From the NCBI GenBank assembly GCA_026826555.1, contig JAKSZT010054458.1, positions 4,929,020 to 4,993,019 of the forward strand: DNA of 64,000 nucleotides. The letters are read 5' to 3'. The notes beneath the pieces are model-generated. The model was not told the DNA's origin. It searched no databases and worked only from the letters and a program-made list of their open reading frames with translations. This stretch comes from Tolypeutes matacus (lineage: Eukaryota; Chordata; Mammalia; Cingulata; Chlamyphoridae). Both the position numbers and the translations under genes were made by a program. Within the stretch, counting starts at the first letter, position 1, and every line of letters starts with the position of its first letter. Shown one piece after another: positions 25,482 through 36,033 of the stretch.

Positions 25482-26826
25482 ATGAAGCGTTTATCTCATT
25501 TTGTGGAAAAATATCATCAACTTCCTGAAAAACACTTAGTAAAATGGATTTTAGAAGTGAATAACTTAGGAACTGTCTCCTTGGCTTTGAATGCTACAGA
25601 CTGGCATAGTATGTTTAGATTGATACAGCATCCAGAACATACTATTGAACAACAACAAACGTCCATACACGATCTAAAAATACAAGTTGTTCTTGAACCC
25701 ACTGTAAAGTTTTTTTTTCACCCAGAGAAGTGGGATTTTCCTTCTCCTTCTTTAAATGCCAAATGGGACACCCCAGGTGAAGCTGCTGATATACTACATA
25801 ATCAAGCCATGCTTGATTGGCTTTATGATAATCAAAAGGTTTGTGCATTTAATTTGCTCCTTACCATGAGCATGCTAATGCTGTAATGAAGAGGGTCCCT
25901 TTTGCTACAAAATCAATCATTGTTCAGAGAAGCTGTATCAGATTTGTTGACTTAACATCCTTTTATGGGTCTTGCAAATGCAAGAAAATTAGAGTGATCT
26001 CGAAGAAAATGAGGGGAAAATAAAAGGGATAGTTAAGGTACATGCCCAAGCAAGGTGGAAGTCTTTACGTGGTAATTAAGGAATGGGATGAATAAAGTGG
26101 ATTTTGAAAAGATCAACAGAAAGTTATTAATGCAGCTCTATTGAAGGTTGAGTAGACCAATGGAAATCCCTACTGTTCACCAACATAGAGGGGCCCTAAA
26201 CAAACCCACTCTGTTTGCCTTAGTTTGGAGAAATGTAAAGTGTGGAAAACAAAAACAAAAACAAATATAACCATGAAACACCTGAGCTAGAATTTCCAGA
26301 GGCAATGGTCTAGCAAATCAATCAAAATGGGAATTGAGAAAGTGACCAGAATCCGATGGCCTATCTCATAGCTGGGAAGACAAGGACATATACACATATG
26401 TGCATAATGATCAGGAAGCAGAGAAAAAAAAATTGTTTTGCTCCATGAAAAGAGACCTCAATGCACTTTGATTCCAAAATCTGTTAGTGAAGTTCTCATG
26501 GAGGCTACAGTTAGAGTGAGAGGATATGGGTAGGTATTTGATGGGATTAATGTAAAAGTATGGATGCAAATTTGAATGTTTGAACAGGCTTTATGTGAAG
26601 TGATTCCAACTCCTTTACCTAAGGGTACTATTGGGATGAATATTATGTCAGTTTGGGGAACATTTTCCCTATCTAGTATTGTAAAATATTTAAGTTTTCC
26701 CTTTGACCAGCATGAATTGGACTTGGTAAATTAGAACCTGGAAAATTAGAAACAGCATCAAATACCTGGTGAACAAAAAAGTGACCATTTCATGACATAT
26801 TAGAATTTGAATTTCTGCTAACAAAA
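25482..26826 (+). pseudogene. Copy A: gag and protease-region pseudogene
   Basis: The first 134 codons (25482-25886) are open. They carry an HLVKWILEV-type helix, a tryptophan-rich DWHSMF segment and a PEKWDFPSPS segment, a pattern I associate with class III retroviral Gag. After 25886 the reading continues only across several stops and frame changes. The stretch near 26510-26660 reads like the protease end (a GTIGMN-like segment followed by SVWGTF in a shifted frame). No intact Gag or protease remains. The minus frames 25517-25702 and 25642-25848 are shadows. Confidence 0.55.
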
Positions 26827-28984
26827 ATGTCTCAGTGCAATAATTTTGTGTTACCAGTGAAAAAGGTGGATGACTCATTTAGACTAACAACAGATAATCA
26901 AGGTTTGAATAAAGTAGTACCACCTATAGCCTCAGAAGTCCCTGATATTGTTTCAACAGTGCAAAAAATGTACAAGATTAAAAATATTTGTATTCAACGA
27001 TTTAACATGCAAATGCTTTTTCTCTATCCTGACCTCAAATAAAACCAAAGAGTTTTTCTTCTTGTAGGAAGTGTTGCCACAAAGTTTATATTGAATGTAT
27101 TGCCACAGGGTTATTTGAATTCACCAGTTTACTGTCACATTTTGATGAAAAGTGATATAGACTTTATGTATATGAAGAGTGTAATAATACACTGCATTGA
27201 TACTATATTGAAATATCAGAAACTAAGAAACAAGCTAGGACTGACTTAAATACAATGGTGACCCACATGACTTACACAGGCTACTTGATAAAAACAATAA
27301 AGATCTAGATGATTGCAGAAATTGTGAAATTTTAGGAACAACCCGGGCAGGAGTTTTCTGTGACATTTCACAGAAAAGTAAGTATAAATGGCTATTGCTG
27401 TCTATCACTGGAACTAAGCAAGAAGCAAAGAGATTGATGGGATTGTTTGGATTTAGTACACATTTTCCACATTTGGAAATATTGTTAGCTCCTATCAGTA
27501 AAACCACCCAAAAGAAGTCAGTACTTGAATGTGGTCTTAACAATATCAGACAATATCTGAATCACAAAAAGTGGTGATTAAATGCATGCTTTTTGCTCTA
27601 ATGATCCAGACTCAGATATGATTTTGGAAATACCTACCACTCACACTTATGCAGACTGGAGCTTATGGCAAGAGTTGTGAGTGCCAACCAGAAGAAACTT
27701 CAGGTATTTTGGACCAAAAAATTTCCAGATGTGGCAGTAGAGTACATACCATTTGATATAGAATATTATCTTGCTATTGGGCATTAAAGTTCCCCAAAGA
27801 TTAGAGGATATAAAATAACCTAATATATGTATGTCAGATTATTTAGAGAAACACCTTATAAGGATGGCAATGCCCAGAAGAGATGGATAATAAAATGGAA
27901 ATGAGCATGCTACCAGAAGAATGCAAGAATATGCTCATTGTATTCATAAGAATGTAGTCGGTTTGTTGTTGTTGTTGCTGTTGTTTTTAGGGATTATTTG
28001 TAACCACCTGGGTAGTTAACAGCTCCTATTGCCACTTTATAATTCCCTATGAACAACTCTTGATTGACCAATAAAAGCTTCTTGTTTTTGTACATGGAAA
28101 TTTTAAAGTGGGCAGACAGCCTCGTGTTTGGAATACTGCCACACTACAACCAAGGAATTGAAAACTTGTGATTTAAGAAGGTAAGAACAAATCAGCTCAG
28201 AGGGCTGAATTAAACGTTGATTTTCTTTCATTGGTAGAAGAATTGTGTTACATAAATATCCCTGAAGACTTGGTGTGTTCTGGTTCATGGGTGTTGGTCA
28301 ATGGCCTGGTCAAATGATCAAGCAGATGGGCAATGAAACCTATTAAAAGGAAGTCTATATGAGGCATGGCCCTATGGAAATCACCATGGGAATATAAGGA
28401 GTGCATTAACATAGAAAATATTGAAGCCCATCCAGTATCAGAAAATGATTGAAACTAACAAATGGACATCTTGATGTAAATGCTTGAGATGGCCACCTTG
28501 GGCAATGAAATGAATGGACATTGGAGAGTCACAACAATGCAGAGATTGCTTGATCATTGACATTTATCTTGCACTGTCTGAGGCACAAAATACCAACAAA
28601 TTTACTCCTTGGGTCCTAACAAGAATAGACATTTATTCTGGACTTCATACCAGTGATAAGCTGTGGTAGTTGCAAATGCTTAAAACACTATTAAAGGACT
28701 AGAAAAGGGAATACTGTACCAATATGGACTGCACAGCTATTAATGCCCAAATATGAGAAAAGAGATATTATATAAAAGAGACATATTATGCAGCATATCA
28801 TCCTCAGAGTAGTGGTTTGATAGAGATTTGGAACAAGCAATTTAAGCATTTGCTGACAAAAATGAAGGGAAAAAAATATGAGATTGGCATACATGTCTTC
28901 AGCAGTATGTGCTTATACTCAGCATGAGATAGGCCTAAGGTAGGTCCTATTCCATCCCTCTGCTTTTCTGAGGGAGTTTGGGGA
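26827..28984 (+). pseudogene. Copy A: pol pseudogene (RT, RNase H, integrase)
   Basis: The RT N-terminal part is open at 26827-27042, with a DNQGLNKVVPPI motif typical of ERVL-type RT. Downstream, an LPQGY-N-SP motif is visible near 27100-27125. The catalytic box near 27190-27210 reads C-I-D-T instead of Y-x-D-D, so the second catalytic Asp is lost. The RT connection (27395-27577, with LMGLFGFS) follows. Integrase-like sequence includes a YHPQSSGLIE motif near 28796-28827. Stops and frameshifts interrupt all parts. It differs clearly from copies B and C, so it is another ERVL-related family. Confidence 0.6.
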
Positions 28985-29521
28985 TGACAGAAACAAGCAG
29001 TGCTTTCATTTTCTAACTGCTAAAACAAATACAATGGGTTTTGAGGCTAGGAGACATCCAAAATTGAGGCACTGATATGATACTTTCTTCCTGAAGACTG
29101 AAGGATTTTGGGGCTTGTTGCTGGTGATTCTTGGTCCTTAGCTTTTTTTTAGGAGGTACTAGGGAATGAACCAGGACCTTGTACATGTGAAGCACGTACT
29201 CAACCACTGAGCTAAGCCTGCTACACGGTCCCTGGCTTTCAGCAGTACACATGGCAGCATCTACTTCTTTCCCTTTCTGTTTCTGTTGACTTCTAACTTC
29301 CTGCTGCTCCCTGTGGTTTCTCGTCGTGTGTCCAATTTTCTTTGCTTATAAGGACTTCAGCCATTTTGGATTAAGTCTCACCCTCTTTAATTTTGGGCAC
29401 ACCTTAACTAACTACATCTTCAAGCCTCTATTTTAAATGGGCTCACACCCACAGGACCAGGGCACTGGGACTTTGAACAATAAGGAAGATGCTAGTATAA
29501 TTGTACAGTTCTCCCCCACAT
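28985..29521 (-). mobile_element. Reverse LTR of a third MaLR-like subfamily, carrying a SINE
   Basis: Runs from near tttctaactgctaaaacaa to about cccccaca. It shares the plan of the other reverse LTRs: gttttgaggctagga, gaagactg, cttataaggact, gggcacaccttaacta and cacccacagga. The distinct wording (gttttgaggctaggag, ttctgttgacttct) suggests a separate subfamily. A SINE sits inside at 29146-29226. The LTR separates the copy A integrase from copy B sequence. Confidence 0.55.
29146..29226 (-). mobile_element. tRNA-Ala-type SINE, short form
   Basis: Plus strand: T run, then aggaggtactagggaatgaa, ccaggacctt, gtacatgtgaagcac, then ctcaaccactgagcta. The reverse complement gives a pol III A-box-like tagctcagtggttgag and a degenerate B box, as in tRNA-Ala-derived xenarthran SINEs. 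Near-duplicate flanks ggtccttagcttt (29133-29145) and ggtccctggcttt (29227-29239) match at 11 of 13 positions and are the likely target duplication. Confidence 0.65.
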
Positions 29522-29633
29522 TACCTCAACTTTTTTTTTCCACTGTCAGCTACCTGACGCTGTTGTCCCATGTCCACAGTATTAAATGTGGGTGCCAGAG
29601 GCAGGGATGATCCCTAATCAAGAATCTATGACT
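29522..29633 (+). pseudogene. Copy B: ERVL fragment left of the L1 insertion
   Basis: About 110 bases that rejoin 36034 onward if the two LINE insertions are removed at the shared target aagaatctatgact. Coding assignment (gag/pol border) is an inference from position. The T-run at 29531-29540 is the only unusual composition. Confidence 0.4.
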
Positions 29634-30719
29634 CAAAAAAAAGTCCAGGAAACATGGCTGATGGGTTAGGCAGATAAGGTTCAGCTCTCATCAAAACAAC
29701 AGAGAAAGAGCTAGAGGCTGCCTTGGGGACATGTTTTGGCGTACAGCAAACCAGGACACTGCTTCACAACTCCCAGAGGAGTAAGGGTCAGAGAGGAAAA
29801 GACAAAACAAATAATCGTGAGTTATTAACCTGGTGGCTGCCGGGAAGGGCTGCCCTCCCCCACCCCTGAGATATTAAGTGAGGGTAAAACACCTAGGGAA
29901 TTGTATCTAACTGAAAAGAGCCAGACATCTTCCTTCTTTGGATATATATAGAATGGGAAGGTGCTCTGAGTCATCTATGAGGGTACTGGACAGATAGGGA
30001 AGCCAGGGGGAAATCATTGGTTACATGTTTTGGTGGCTGGAAGCTGCACACATACCCAACCCTCAGGGCAGATAGACTAGGTGGAACCCCTGGCTCCCTG
30101 CTCCGAACAGGAGTGTGACTGCAGATTCCCTGTGAGGAAGAGGGATCTGGGAGAGTGGAGAGTGATTTCTTTGTGGTGAGTTTATCCAGCTGCCCCCCTT
30201 GAATATTGGAAAGAACCCCAACTATACAGGGAGAGAAGAGGGGAATCTCTTCAGGCAGGCTGTAAATCCCAGCTACCTAAGTAAAAAAAGGAATTACATC
30301 AGAGAGGAGGCAAAGACTGGCAGTTGATCAGCAGGATTCCAGCAGACTACAGGGCATTTAACCTGCCTGAGGGAAAAGGGGCTGATAGACTTCTGAAAGG
30401 CTAATTAACTTGAAGCAGAATCGTTCAGTGGAGGAATTTCTGCCTAGGATACACAAAGTTCTTGGTTCAATTTCCTGCTCTTCCTTGAGAAGTGAACCAC
30501 CAGGTTATCAGGAATCCAGTTAAAAATTTATGTCAGGGAACATATAGACATTCTCTTTGTATTAGCTTTTCTTGGATCTCTTATTTTTTAATAAAAGATT
30601 CTTTTTTAAAAAATTTCCCTTATTTTACTCACTAAAACATGGTTCAAAACCTGACAAAGGGAAGGCTTCAGAGTGAGTGAGTGACAAACACCAGCAGCCT
30701 GAGAAGATCCTTAGGGGTC

Positions 30720-31300
30720 TAAGAGAAAAGGCTGTTTTTCTGTGTTTATTTTTGTTTTTATTAATTTTTTTCTTCTGTCTCTTTTTAAAATGAGTTGCTG
30801 CTGTCTTGTTTCTTGCTTGTTGTGTATCCCGTCCCTTTGTCTACCTGCTTATTTGATTTTCTTTTTTTCTTTTGTTTACTGGTTTACTCTACCTATGCTA
30901 TTTCATTTCTCTCCTTCATCTTTATATCTTTTGTTTTCTGTTGTTGTTCTTTCATTCCACCTCCTTTATTCTGTCTCCAATTTTTCTTCTTTTTATTTCT
31001 CTCTCTCCTTTTTTTTCTGTTGACTTTCTTTTTTCACTTTTTTCTTTTTCTTTTCTCTTTTCTTTCCACTCTTCTCACATTCCACCTTTTTAATTCAGTC
31101 TATATATTTTTCTTTATTCAGTTTCTTGTTTCATTGATTCTATTCCACTTTTCTAATCTTATTCCTTTGTGCTTCTTTCTCATGTTAATTTTTTCAATTT
31201 CCTAGGTATTTTATGGTTCCCTTCCTACCTTTCACTATTATTATTTTTTTTTCTCTTCTTATCTCTTTCCTTTTTTACTACTTTCTTATTTTGAATTTCA
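30720..31300 (+). repeat. Polypyrimidine tract within the L1 5' region
   Basis: Nearly 600 bases dominated by T and C on the plus strand, with few purines. The three overlapping Phe/Leu/Ser-rich open frames (30742-31023, 30795-31205, 30872-31093) result from this composition and do not indicate a membrane protein. It may represent a family-specific L1 5' UTR expansion. Confidence 0.7.
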
Positions 31301-31321
31301 TTTAGTTGTCCAATAATCTTG

Positions 31322-31660
31322 TCAAATGGTCCAATGTTCAAGACAGAGAGGATACTGAAAGCAGCAAGAGAAAAAAGAACCATCACATACAAGGGAAGCT
31401 CAATAAGATTAAGTGCTGATTTCTCATCTGAAACCAAGGAGGCAAGAAAGCAGTGGCATGATATAGTTAAGGTGCTAACAGAAAAAAAAAAAAACTTCCA
31501 GCCAAGAATTCTCTAACCAGCAAAGCTGGCATTCAAAAATGAGAGAGAGCTCAAAATATTTACAGATAAACAGAAATTAAGGAATATGTCAATAATAAAC
31601 CTGAACTTCAAGAAATACTAAAGGGAGATCTCCAGGTAGAAAGGAAAAACAGGAGAAAGA
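31322..31660 (+). pseudogene. L1 ORF1 3' part / inter-ORF remnant
   Basis: Reads agcagcaagagaaaaaagaa, catacaagggaagctcaata, gatttctcatctgaaacca, then ccagccaagaattct and ctaaagggag. This order occurs in many mammalian L1s just ahead of ORF2. The 65-codon open frame (31319-31516) is a remnant. The bulk of ORF1, with its coiled coil and RRM, is absent upstream. Confidence 0.6.
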
Positions 31661-31663
31661 GAG

Positions 31664-32090
31664 TTGGATGAGAGTGTAATAACAACTAAAAAGATAAAAA
31701 GAAATAAAACAACATATGCCATACATAAACCTAAAGAAAATATGGCTAATGTAAGGAATTCCTTGACAGTCATAACATTGAATGTTATTGGCTTGGGCTC
31801 ACCAGTCAAGAGACACAGATTGGCAGAGTGGATAAAGAAATGTGACCCATCTGTATGCTGTCTACAAGAAACCTACCTTAAACCAAGGAATGCAAGGAAG
31901 CTGAAAGTGAACGGTTGGAAAACGATTTTAAAAGCAAACAACAACCAGAAATGGGTGGAAGTAGCCATCAGACAAAATAGACCTTAAATGCAAAACTGTT
32001 ATAAGAGACAAAGAAGGAAACTATGTATTAATAAAAGGGGTAATCCATGAAGAAGAAAGAGCAATCATAAACATTTATGCACCTAAGCAG
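31664..32090 (+). pseudogene. L1 ORF2 endonuclease N-terminal part
   Basis: Open at 31664-31987. It contains the APE-type endonuclease start: a TLNVIGL segment (the Asn of the LN-V/N-GL motif is a metal/active-site residue), then SPVKRHRLAEWI, then CCLQET, whose Glu is the catalytic acid. Next come VNGWKTIL and a frame change near 31975, where the reading continues toward a MxPK-like block at about 32080. This is a recognisable L1 ORF2 signature. The enzyme is truncated and cannot be functional. Confidence 0.75.
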
Positions 32091-32099
32091 TCATCAAAA

Positions 32100-32460
32100 G
32101 TGTCAACTAAGAAGAGCCCAGGACCAGATGGCTACACAGGTGAATTCTACCAGACATTGTAGAAAGTACTAACACCAATCCTGCTCAAACTCTTCCAAAA
32201 AAATTGAAGTAGAAAGAACATTGCCTGACTCATTCTATGATGTCAACATCACACTGAAACCAAAGCCAAACAAAGATGCCACAAGAAAGGAAAATTTTAG
32301 ACCAATCTCTTTAATGAACCTAGATGCTAAAATCCTCATCAAAACCCTTGCTAATCATATTCAACAATACAGCAAATGAATTATACATGATTATACATGA
32401 TCAAGTGAGTTTAATTCCTGGTATGTAAATATTGTTCAACATAAGAAAATCAATCAATGT
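32100..32460 (+). pseudogene. L1 ORF2 reverse-transcriptase N-terminal remnant
   Basis: Starts with a KSPGPDGYTGEFY motif (32111-32149), typical of the beginning of the L1 RT domain. It continues through an RPISL-type block near 32300 and an H-Q-V-type block near 32400, with stops in between. It ends at 32460, where the sequence jumps to the ORF2 C-terminal region, so the catalytic FADD part of RT is deleted. Confidence 0.7.
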
Positions 32461-32465
32461 AATAC

Positions 32466-33950
32466 ACCCATCAGATTGGTGGCTATTTGAAAAATAGAGT
32501 ACTGCAAGTGTTGAAAAGGATGTGGAGGAATGTGAACCCTCATCCACTGCTCATGGGAATATAGAATGATGCAGCCACTGTGGAGGACAGTTTGGCAGTT
32601 CCTCAGAAAACTAACAATAGAACTGCCATATGATCCAGCAATTTCACTGCAGTATATATACTCTGGAAAACTGAAAGCAACAGATATATGCACACCAATG
32701 TTTACAGTGGCATTATTCACTATTGACAAAACTTGGAATCAATCCAAATTCCCTTCAACAGATGAATGGATAAACAAATTGTTGTATACACATACAATGG
32801 AATATTACTCGGCTGTAAGAACAAAGTAAAACATGAATGAATCTTGAGGACCTTACGTTGTATGAGGCAAGCCAGGCACTGAAGAACAAATATTACATGA
32901 TTTAACTGATATGAATTAAGAAAATTGAGCAGACTCACAGAGCTAGAGTCTGGAAGATAGGTTTACAGGAAATAGAAAGGGAGAAGAAGGTTGTGAGCCA
33001 ATGCCAATGTGGGCAAATTCTATGATAAGGGAGAAATGTGTAGTTGTACAGTGGAGGGGCATGACAGTGGTGTAATGATGCTTTTAGGTTAGGCAATGCT
33101 GGTTTGTTAGGGAGGTGGGGAGGGTGGGTTGGAATCCCCATGGAACTGGAGGAAGGTATGGGGGAGGGAGCAGGTGGACATTGAAGATTGGCAGGTACAT
33201 GGTTGAAAGTACAATGTTGGGAATGCTCTTTGGCAATATGACAAGTGAGAGTTGCTGGTTTGGGGTGTTGGATGTGGGGGGCATTTGGAACAGGGAGCAC
33301 CTGGGGCAGGCTTCTAAGGAGTATGTGAGTGTTCATCTTGCCATAGTGTGGTATATCAGTGGGTGGAGACCCACATAATGAACGGCAAGGTGGTGGACTC
33401 CCATCCCGTGGAGGCCCATTTTGTTCTCAAATAGAGGGCCAGGAGTTCCTCAAGAGTATGGGCGGTGCCTAATAGGGGATAGCAGACCAGTGTGTCAAGC
33501 CCTCAGTGTTGTTGCAAGTAACTATGAATTTTTTCCTTCAAGGAGTGAAACCTGGTGGTTGTTGTTGGTCCCAAGGGAGGAGAGGAAGAGATAGAATAGA
33601 TGGAACAGGGGGCGCTTTGGGGGCAATGGAAGTGTTCTACATGATCTTGCTATGATGGATACAGGCCATGATGAATTGCATCAAAGTTTACAAAAGTGTA
33701 TCGTCCAAAATGTAAACCATAATGTAAACCATTGACCATGGTTGGTAGCTATGTTTCAGTATTTGTACATCAGTTGTAACAAATGTACCATCCACATATA
33801 AAATGTTAAGAATAGGGGAATGGGAAAAAGGTAGAGGGTTTTGAGTATATGGGAGTCCCCTGTATTCAATATGTGCCTGTTCTATAACCTAAAACTTCTT
33901 TAAGTACAAAAGGAAAAAAAAAAATATTTAAAAAGTAAGGCACTGGGGGA
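32466..33950 (+). mobile_element. L1 ORF2 C-terminus and first 3' UTR-like block
   Basis: The frame 32566-32829 contains the MMQPLWRTVWQFLRKL segment and the TIDKTWNQSKFPSTDEWINK segment, both hallmarks of the L1 ORF2 C-terminus. Past 32830 follows a 3' UTR with a G-rich tract (33100-33330) and a late block with catgatgaattgcat, gtaaaccatg and ttgtaacaaatgtacca. It ends in an A-rich stretch (33910-33925). The minus proline-rich frames 32935-33336 and 33084-33284 are shadows of the G-rich tract. Confidence 0.7.
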
Positions 33951-35784
33951 ATAAACGGAAGAATATGTCACTGTACATATAAGACAACAGATCTTCCAGT
34001 GATAAAAGGGAAAATGTACCAAAAAAATTTAAAATATTTTTTCATTATTTGTATTGTCCCAAATTTTTATTTTTTAATTTTTATTAATTTTTTTGTATTT
34101 TTTTCTTATTTTTAAAACTATCATTATTATTTCATTTCTTATTAATTGCATTTGGCTCTTATTGGCTTCATTTTTGAAGTTTTGGATCACAGAAGGGTTA
34201 CAACTGTGGCAGGGGAGGATCATTGGTGCAGGTTTTCATTGATGGGGGATAAATGAGAGGAAGCTCACCTGGGCATATATATGAGGCATATGAATGTGTT
34301 CAAATGTTCATGGGGCATTGTCATGGTGGGTGAAGTTTCACACAATAACTGAAGGAATATCAAATTCCCATCCTGGGGAGCTCTTCCACTTTTTCTAATA
34401 GATCAGCAAGAATCCCCTGAGTACAGGGACAATAACTAGTGAAGGAGGATGGTCCATTGACTGCCCTTGATATTGATGACTGTGCATATGAACCTTTACT
34501 CTTGAAATTGAAACTCAACCTAGTATTATAGGGTGCCTCAGAGTTGCCTCCTGGGAGCTTCCTTGTTGCTCAATTGTGGCCTCTCTCTAAGCCGAACTCA
34601 GCATATAAATATATTACTTTTACCTTAACGTGGGACATGACTCCCAGCGATGAGCCTCCCTGGCATGGAAGGATTACTACCAAGCACCAACTAGCAACGC
34701 AACTGGAAAAATACCTTGACCAAAAGGGGGAAAAGGTGAAGATAAATGAATTCATATGGCTAAGAGACTTCAAAGTGAGTCAAGAGGTCATTCTTGAGGT
34801 TACACTTATGCACGTCTCAGCAGGATCTCTTTGACTGCCAAAGTAGATACTACCCCAAATAGCAGGGCCCCTGAGGGCTCTGGGGACGTCCAGACAATAT
34901 AGTGTTGGCAGATAATTCAGCAATTTGGTGCCTTGCCAGTGGGCCCTACTTTGGAATTTATGTTCTCCAGGGTGATAGAGTTGGACTCAGTTGAGGTATC
35001 TGTACACATGGCTCTTCTGTCCTTCTATTTGAACCTATAATTAGTACTAGAGTTGGTAAATCTATGTCCAAGAGACTTAATTCTTTGGGCTGTCCATGCA
35101 CCAGCTGGACCCTGAATCTCAAGGAAATTGCAATACCTGTTCTCCATTTCATTGGTCCCACCCAGGACAACCACCATACCAAGGAACCAAGTGGGACAAG
35201 TGCAAGCAAGAGAGTCCCATCCATTGGCCCTATGAGATCACAGCCCCCTCTCAATTAGCAGTCGAGTGGACATCAGAATTCCAGAATCCTCAGGATTGGG
35301 CAATGAACTATGGACTAAAGTAGACTTACTGGTGTTCTATAGACTTGTGATTCTAGAAATGGAAGAAATTATATGTTTGATATGGAGGCAGTGAACACTG
35401 GAGGTTCTGAGGGCTGGGAGAGGGTAAAACAGGTGTAATATAAGAGCATTTTGGGGACTTGGGAATTGTCCTGAATGACATTGCAATGACAGATGCAGGC
35501 TATTATAAATCTTGCCATAATCCACAGAATTGGGTGGGAGAGAGTGTAAACTACAATTTAAGCCTTAATCCACACTTGGTGGCAATGCTCTAAATGTGTT
35601 CATCAATTGCAATGAATGTACTTCACTAATGAAGGATTTTGTTAATGTGGGAAAATATGGGAGGTGTGGGGAGCACGACATATGGAAATCCCTTATATTT
35701 TTTAATGTGACATTTGTATAATCTAAATATCTTTTAAAATTTTTAAATAAATAATTTTTTTTTAAAAATGTGCACATTAAAAAA
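33951..35784 (+). mobile_element. Second L1 3' UTR (xenarthran type) with poly-A tail
   Basis: Includes the block gacatgactcccagcgatga near 34636-34655 and ggcatggaaggattactac just after. Later come gcacgtctcagcaggatct (34811-34829) and gtggacatcagaattccaga, then an aataaataa signal near 35745 and an A-rich end at 35779-35784. The reverse L1 at 21858-23470 carries the same region inverted. The frames 34544-34834 plus, 34570-34773 minus, 34958-35254 minus and 35064-35258 plus lie in this non-coding part and are shadows. Confidence 0.7.
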
Positions 35785-35798
35785 AAGAATCTATGACT

Positions 35799-36019
35799 TA
35801 GGGGAAGCATAGAGATATTGAGAGATTATTTTTAAGGGGTGAAGATAATTTTCATTTGTTTTTGTTTAATATTATTATTAAGTTATTGGATTAATTAAAA
35901 AGCTCTCATGATTAAAGTGGTAAATATGCAGCTATGTGATTATACAAAATACTATTTATTGCACACTTTGTGTGTATTGTATGCATTATTAATATACATC
36001 AATAAAATTGACTTTAAAA
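35799..36019 (+). mobile_element. 221-bp 5'-truncated LINE-like insertion
   Basis: Lies between the second and third copies of the 14-bp target aagaatctatgact (35785-35798 and 36020-36033). It ends with an AATAAA (36001-36006) and a short A tail, as a truncated LINE 3' end does. Its first part (ggggtgaagataattttcat) resembles L1 3' UTR text. It used the same target site as the 6.15-kb L1. Confidence 0.6.
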
Positions 36020-36033
36020 AAGAATCTATGACT

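Larger units (their letters stand above)
29634..35784 (+). mobile_element. 6.15-kb L1 element, ORF1 largely missing, two successive 3' UTR-like blocks
   Basis: Flanked by aagaatctatgact at 29620-29633 and 35785-35798, a 14-bp target duplication, with an A-rich tail before the right copy. Order: 5' UTR-like region (29634-30720), polypyrimidine tract (30720-31300), a segment like the end of ORF1 and the inter-ORF region (31322-31660), ORF2 endonuclease start (31664-32090), start of RT (32100-32460), a large deletion, the ORF2 C-terminus (32466-32830), a first 3' UTR-like block (to about 33950) and a second long 3' UTR (34150-35784). The insertion starts at a 5' UTR, so it was not 5' truncated; the losses are internal. 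Confidence 0.7.

Noticed and set aside
29146..29226. A tRNA-Ala gene
   Set aside because: Only the SINE promoter part is present, without a foldable full tRNA, and a poly-A equivalent and target duplication show that it is a retroposed SINE.
30795..31205. 136-codon Phe/Leu-rich frame that looks like a membrane protein
   Set aside because: A polypyrimidine tract makes long hydrophobic frames in all three phases. The tract is inside an L1 5' region.
32935..33336. 133-codon proline-rich minus frame
   Set aside because: It is the complement of the G-rich L1 3' UTR; composition explains both its length and its proline content.
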